A DNA stretch of 7,928 nucleotides from JBEKEX01 sp050013615 (GTDB taxonomy: Bacteria > Chloroflexota > Anaerolineae > Anaerolineales > Anaerolineaceae): assembly GCA_050013615.1 (NCBI GenBank), contig JBEKEX010000124.1, forward strand, positions 1-7,928, written 5' to 3'. Made by a program: the position numbers and the translations under genes. The notes below the pieces were generated by a model, which was not told the DNA's origin, ran no database searches, and saw only the letters and a list, made by a program, of their open reading frames with translations. Shown here piece by piece: positions 6,908 to 7,928 of this stretch; positions within the stretch are counted from its first letter, which is position 1; every line of letters begins with the position of its first letter.

Positions 6908-6940
6908 ATACATCATTCTTATATTAGGTGAATGATGTAT
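6908..6940. repeat. 11-bp perfect inverted repeat upstream of tRNA-Val
   Basis: ATACATCATTC (6908-6918) and GAATGATGTAT (6930-6940) are exact reverse complements around an 11-base centre. The right arm ends 7 bases before the tRNA. There is no T-run after it, so it is not a standard intrinsic terminator. It could be a leader-RNA hairpin near the tRNA 5' processing site, a protein-binding palindrome, or a weak 3' end for the preceding gene. Confidence 0.6.
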
Positions 6941-6947
6941 CTAAGTC

Positions 6948-7024
6948 GGGCGGGTAGCTCAGTTGGTTAGAGCACATCGTTTACACCGATGGGGTCGCAG
7001 GTTCGAGTCCTGTTCCGCCCACCA
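6948..7024 (+). tRNA. tRNA-Val (anticodon UAC)
   Basis: The cloverleaf folds completely. The acceptor GGGCGGG pairs with TCCGCCC, with one G-U pair. The D stem is GCTC/GAGC with loop AGTTGGTTA. The anticodon stem CATCG/CGATG holds the 7-base loop TTTACAC, giving anticodon TAC, which reads valine GTA codons. The T stem GCAGG/CCTGT holds TTCGAGT. The discriminator is A and the CCA end is encoded at 7022-7024. Confidence 0.97.
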
Positions 7025-7059
7025 CAACGCACTTTGGCACATTACCAATTCCATATCCC

Positions 7060-7453
7060 GGGGATGACAGGCTTCGACGGAGGAGGTCGATCCCGGACTG
7101 CGAGCCGAGAGGTGCCGACCTCGAGAAATCAGCACAAAAATAAGTGCCAATAACACTTCCTATGCTGCAATGCCCTTAGCTGCATAAGCTAAGTACAAAG
7201 CGCACATGGCCTCTTAAACCAGGCCACGTCTGCCTGTTCCGATCTCTTGCCGGTAATAGGATCAGACGCTACAAAGCAGGAGTGCCGCACGGAACGCCGC
7301 GATCCGCGCGAAAGAGGGCTTTTGGGCCCAAGCGGCTGGCTGGCTGCTAGTTCTGTCCGTCTGATGGCTGCCAGCGACATACCAGACTAACTACGCTCGT
7401 AGATGTTCGAGGGTCCAGTCTTTCGGACGCGGGTTCGATTCCCGCCATCTCCA
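7060..7453 (+). ncRNA. ssrA: Transfer-messenger RNA (tmRNA)
   Basis: tmRNA rescues stalled ribosomes: its alanylated tRNA-like domain enters the A site, then its short reading frame adds a degradation tag. The tRNA-like ends are clear. GGGGATG (7060-7066) pairs with CATCTCC (7446-7452), including the G3-U70 wobble that specifies alanine. The 5' end shows the conserved GACAGGCTTCGACGG, and the T-arm is GCGGG-TTCGATT-CCCGC (7429-7445). The tag frame starts at GCC 7146 and ends with TAA at 7185, reading ANNTSYAAMPLAA, with the typical hydrophobic LAA end recognised by ClpXP-type proteases. It is a one-piece form of about 394 bases, within the usual range. The CCA end is not encoded (CTC follows the discriminator A), unlike the adjacent tRNA. 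The 35-base gap from tRNA-Val has no promoter, so co-transcription is likely. Confidence 0.97.
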
Positions 7454-7462
7454 CTCGATTTT

Positions 7463-7493
7463 GGGCTGCCTAATTTCATCGTTCAGGCAGCCC
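7463..7493 (+). terminator. Intrinsic terminator after tmRNA
   Basis: Arms GGGCTGCCT (7463-7471) and AGGCAGCCC (7485-7493) form a perfect 9-bp GC-rich stem with a 13-base loop, directly followed by TTTTGTT. It lies 10 bases past the tmRNA 3' end. Confidence 0.9.
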
Positions 7494-7512
7494 TTTTGTT
7501 ATGTTGCAACAA

Positions 7513-7545
7513 AAAATCTGGCGGTTCACGCGACTGCCAGATTTT
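7513..7545 (-). terminator. Terminator of the right-edge minus-strand gene, possibly bidirectional
   Basis: AAAATCTGGC (7513-7522) and GCCAGATTTT (7536-7545) form a perfect 10-bp stem with a 13-base loop. On the minus strand the stem runs into a run of six T, and it lies about 48 bases past the stop at 7593. On the plus strand the arm itself ends in TTTT, so it could also back up the tmRNA terminator. Confidence 0.8.
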
Positions 7546-7592
7546 CGATTTAAAAACTTTAGCAAATAACTATCATATACGTTTGAATAATA

Positions 7593-7928
7593 TTATGGAC
7601 GGATCAACTTCCAGCCGGTGGCAAAGCCCAAGTTGTGACGCATTTGCAGCGTGATGCCCAGAAAGCCCAGGCCTTCAAGCTCGCGTGACCGCTGCAAGGG
7701 GCCGACGTCCACAGCGACCAGGCCGCCATCGCTGACCAGCTTCGATAGCGTCTTCTTGGCCGCATCGTCGTCACCGGCAATATAGACGTCCAGCGGCGTG
7801 CCGCCCACGTTCCCTGCCACCAGGGTTCCGGCAAAGGTTGTATTGAAGGCTTTGAGTACTTTGGCACCAGAAGAGACTACCTTGGCTAATTCCTCGGCTG
7901 AGGACGATCCCGGTGCAGTCGCCAGACC
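7593..7928 (-). CDS. F420-dependent NADP reductase-family protein, N-terminus outside window
   Basis: This family (NADP oxidoreductase, coenzyme F420-dependent) moves hydride between reduced F420 and NADP. Many relatives annotated this way are general dinucleotide-binding reductases. Only the last 111 residues are visible, and the frame is open to the right edge. The N-terminal Rossmann glycine-rich motif that binds NADP is therefore not seen. Diagnostic blocks are AKVLKAFNTTFAGTL (about residues 22-36 of the fragment), PLDVYIAGDDDAAKKTLSKLV, the GGLVAVDVGPLQRSRELEGLGFLGI stretch, and a tail LGFATGWKLIRP. The GTG at 7818 lies inside the conserved region and is not the start. It converges with the tRNA/tmRNA transcript, separated by back-to-back terminators. 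Whether the host makes F420 cannot be told from this window. Confidence 0.87.
   Translation of the reverse strand, partial: GLATAPGSSSAEELAKVVSSGAKVLKAFNTTFAGTLVAGNVGGTPLDVYIAGDDDAAKKTLSKLVSDGGLVAVDVGPLQRSRELEGLGFLGITLQMRHNLGFATGWKLIRP

Noticed and set aside
6948..7024. tRNA-Val as an integration (att) site for the AT-rich segment
   Set aside because: The segment lies at the 5' side of the tRNA, no copy of the tRNA 3' end is found at the far boundary, and no integrase gene is present.
6959..7156. Minus-strand open frame containing WAEQDSNLRPHRC
   Set aside because: It lies across tRNA-Val and the tmRNA 5' part in antisense. This type of peptide is a known product of mis-called frames over tRNA genes.
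7189..7380. Minus-strand open frame of 63 residues
   Set aside because: It is entirely antisense to the tmRNA and has no protein-family resemblance.
7403..7654. Plus-strand open frame starting MFEGPVFRTRVRFPPSPL
   Set aside because: It starts inside the tmRNA T-arm region, crosses two terminators and runs antisense into the F420 reductase-family gene.
7604..7867. 87-residue minus-strand frame over the right-edge gene
   Set aside because: It is a shifted-frame shadow. The frame from 7928 to 7593 carries the conserved F420-NADP reductase blocks and is open to the edge.

Overview
The window reads like a bacterial chromosome of medium GC content. I would place it, by inference only, in Chloroflexota (Anaerolineae-like). 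The supports are the gene set (an MreB-type actin beside a yebC-ruvC-trmH-ruvA cluster, an F420-dependent NADP reductase-type protein, solitary metabolic genes) and general protein flavour. No ribosomal RNA or other decisive marker is present. It looks like ordinary core chromosome with one AT-rich accessory gene inserted in the middle.

Positions 1-5500 are all minus strand. Reading in the direction of transcription they are: an aldo/keto reductase with a good sigma70-type promoter and its own terminator; a fumarylacetoacetate hydrolase-family enzyme; then a compact run of yebC-type regulator, ruvC, a TrmH/SpoU-family RNA methyltransferase and ruvA; and last an MreB-like actin homologue that leaves the window at base 1. 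RuvC and RuvA act on the same DNA substrate, the Holliday junction, as resolvase and junction-recognition subunit. YebC is their frequent neighbour. The methyltransferase overlaps ruvC by ATGA, so it is translationally coupled to it. The partner helicase gene ruvB is not in the window. The MreB-like gene has a candidate promoter of its own, and its ATPase motifs are unusual.

Positions 5501-6947 are AT-rich. They hold a single plus-strand gene whose C-terminal domain resembles the abortive-infection (Abi_C) type and carries an R-x6-H motif typical of HEPN ribonucleases. It is the best candidate for a defence or toxin-type gene here. Its left flank has no recognisable gene, and its right flank has an 11-bp perfect inverted repeat.

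Positions 6948-7545 are a stable-RNA block on the plus strand: tRNA-Val(UAC), 35 bases, then a complete one-piece tmRNA (ssrA) whose tag frame can be read directly (ANNTSYAAMPLAA), followed by a strong intrinsic terminator. A second hairpin just beyond it serves the converging minus-strand gene, a C-terminal fragment of a coenzyme F420-dependent NADP reductase-family protein that enters from the right edge.

I see no CRISPR array, insertion sequence, phage gene or multi-gene defence system. The leads worth following are the HEPN/Abi_C gene, the MreB paralogue with altered catalytic residues, and the tRNA-Val/tmRNA arrangement.
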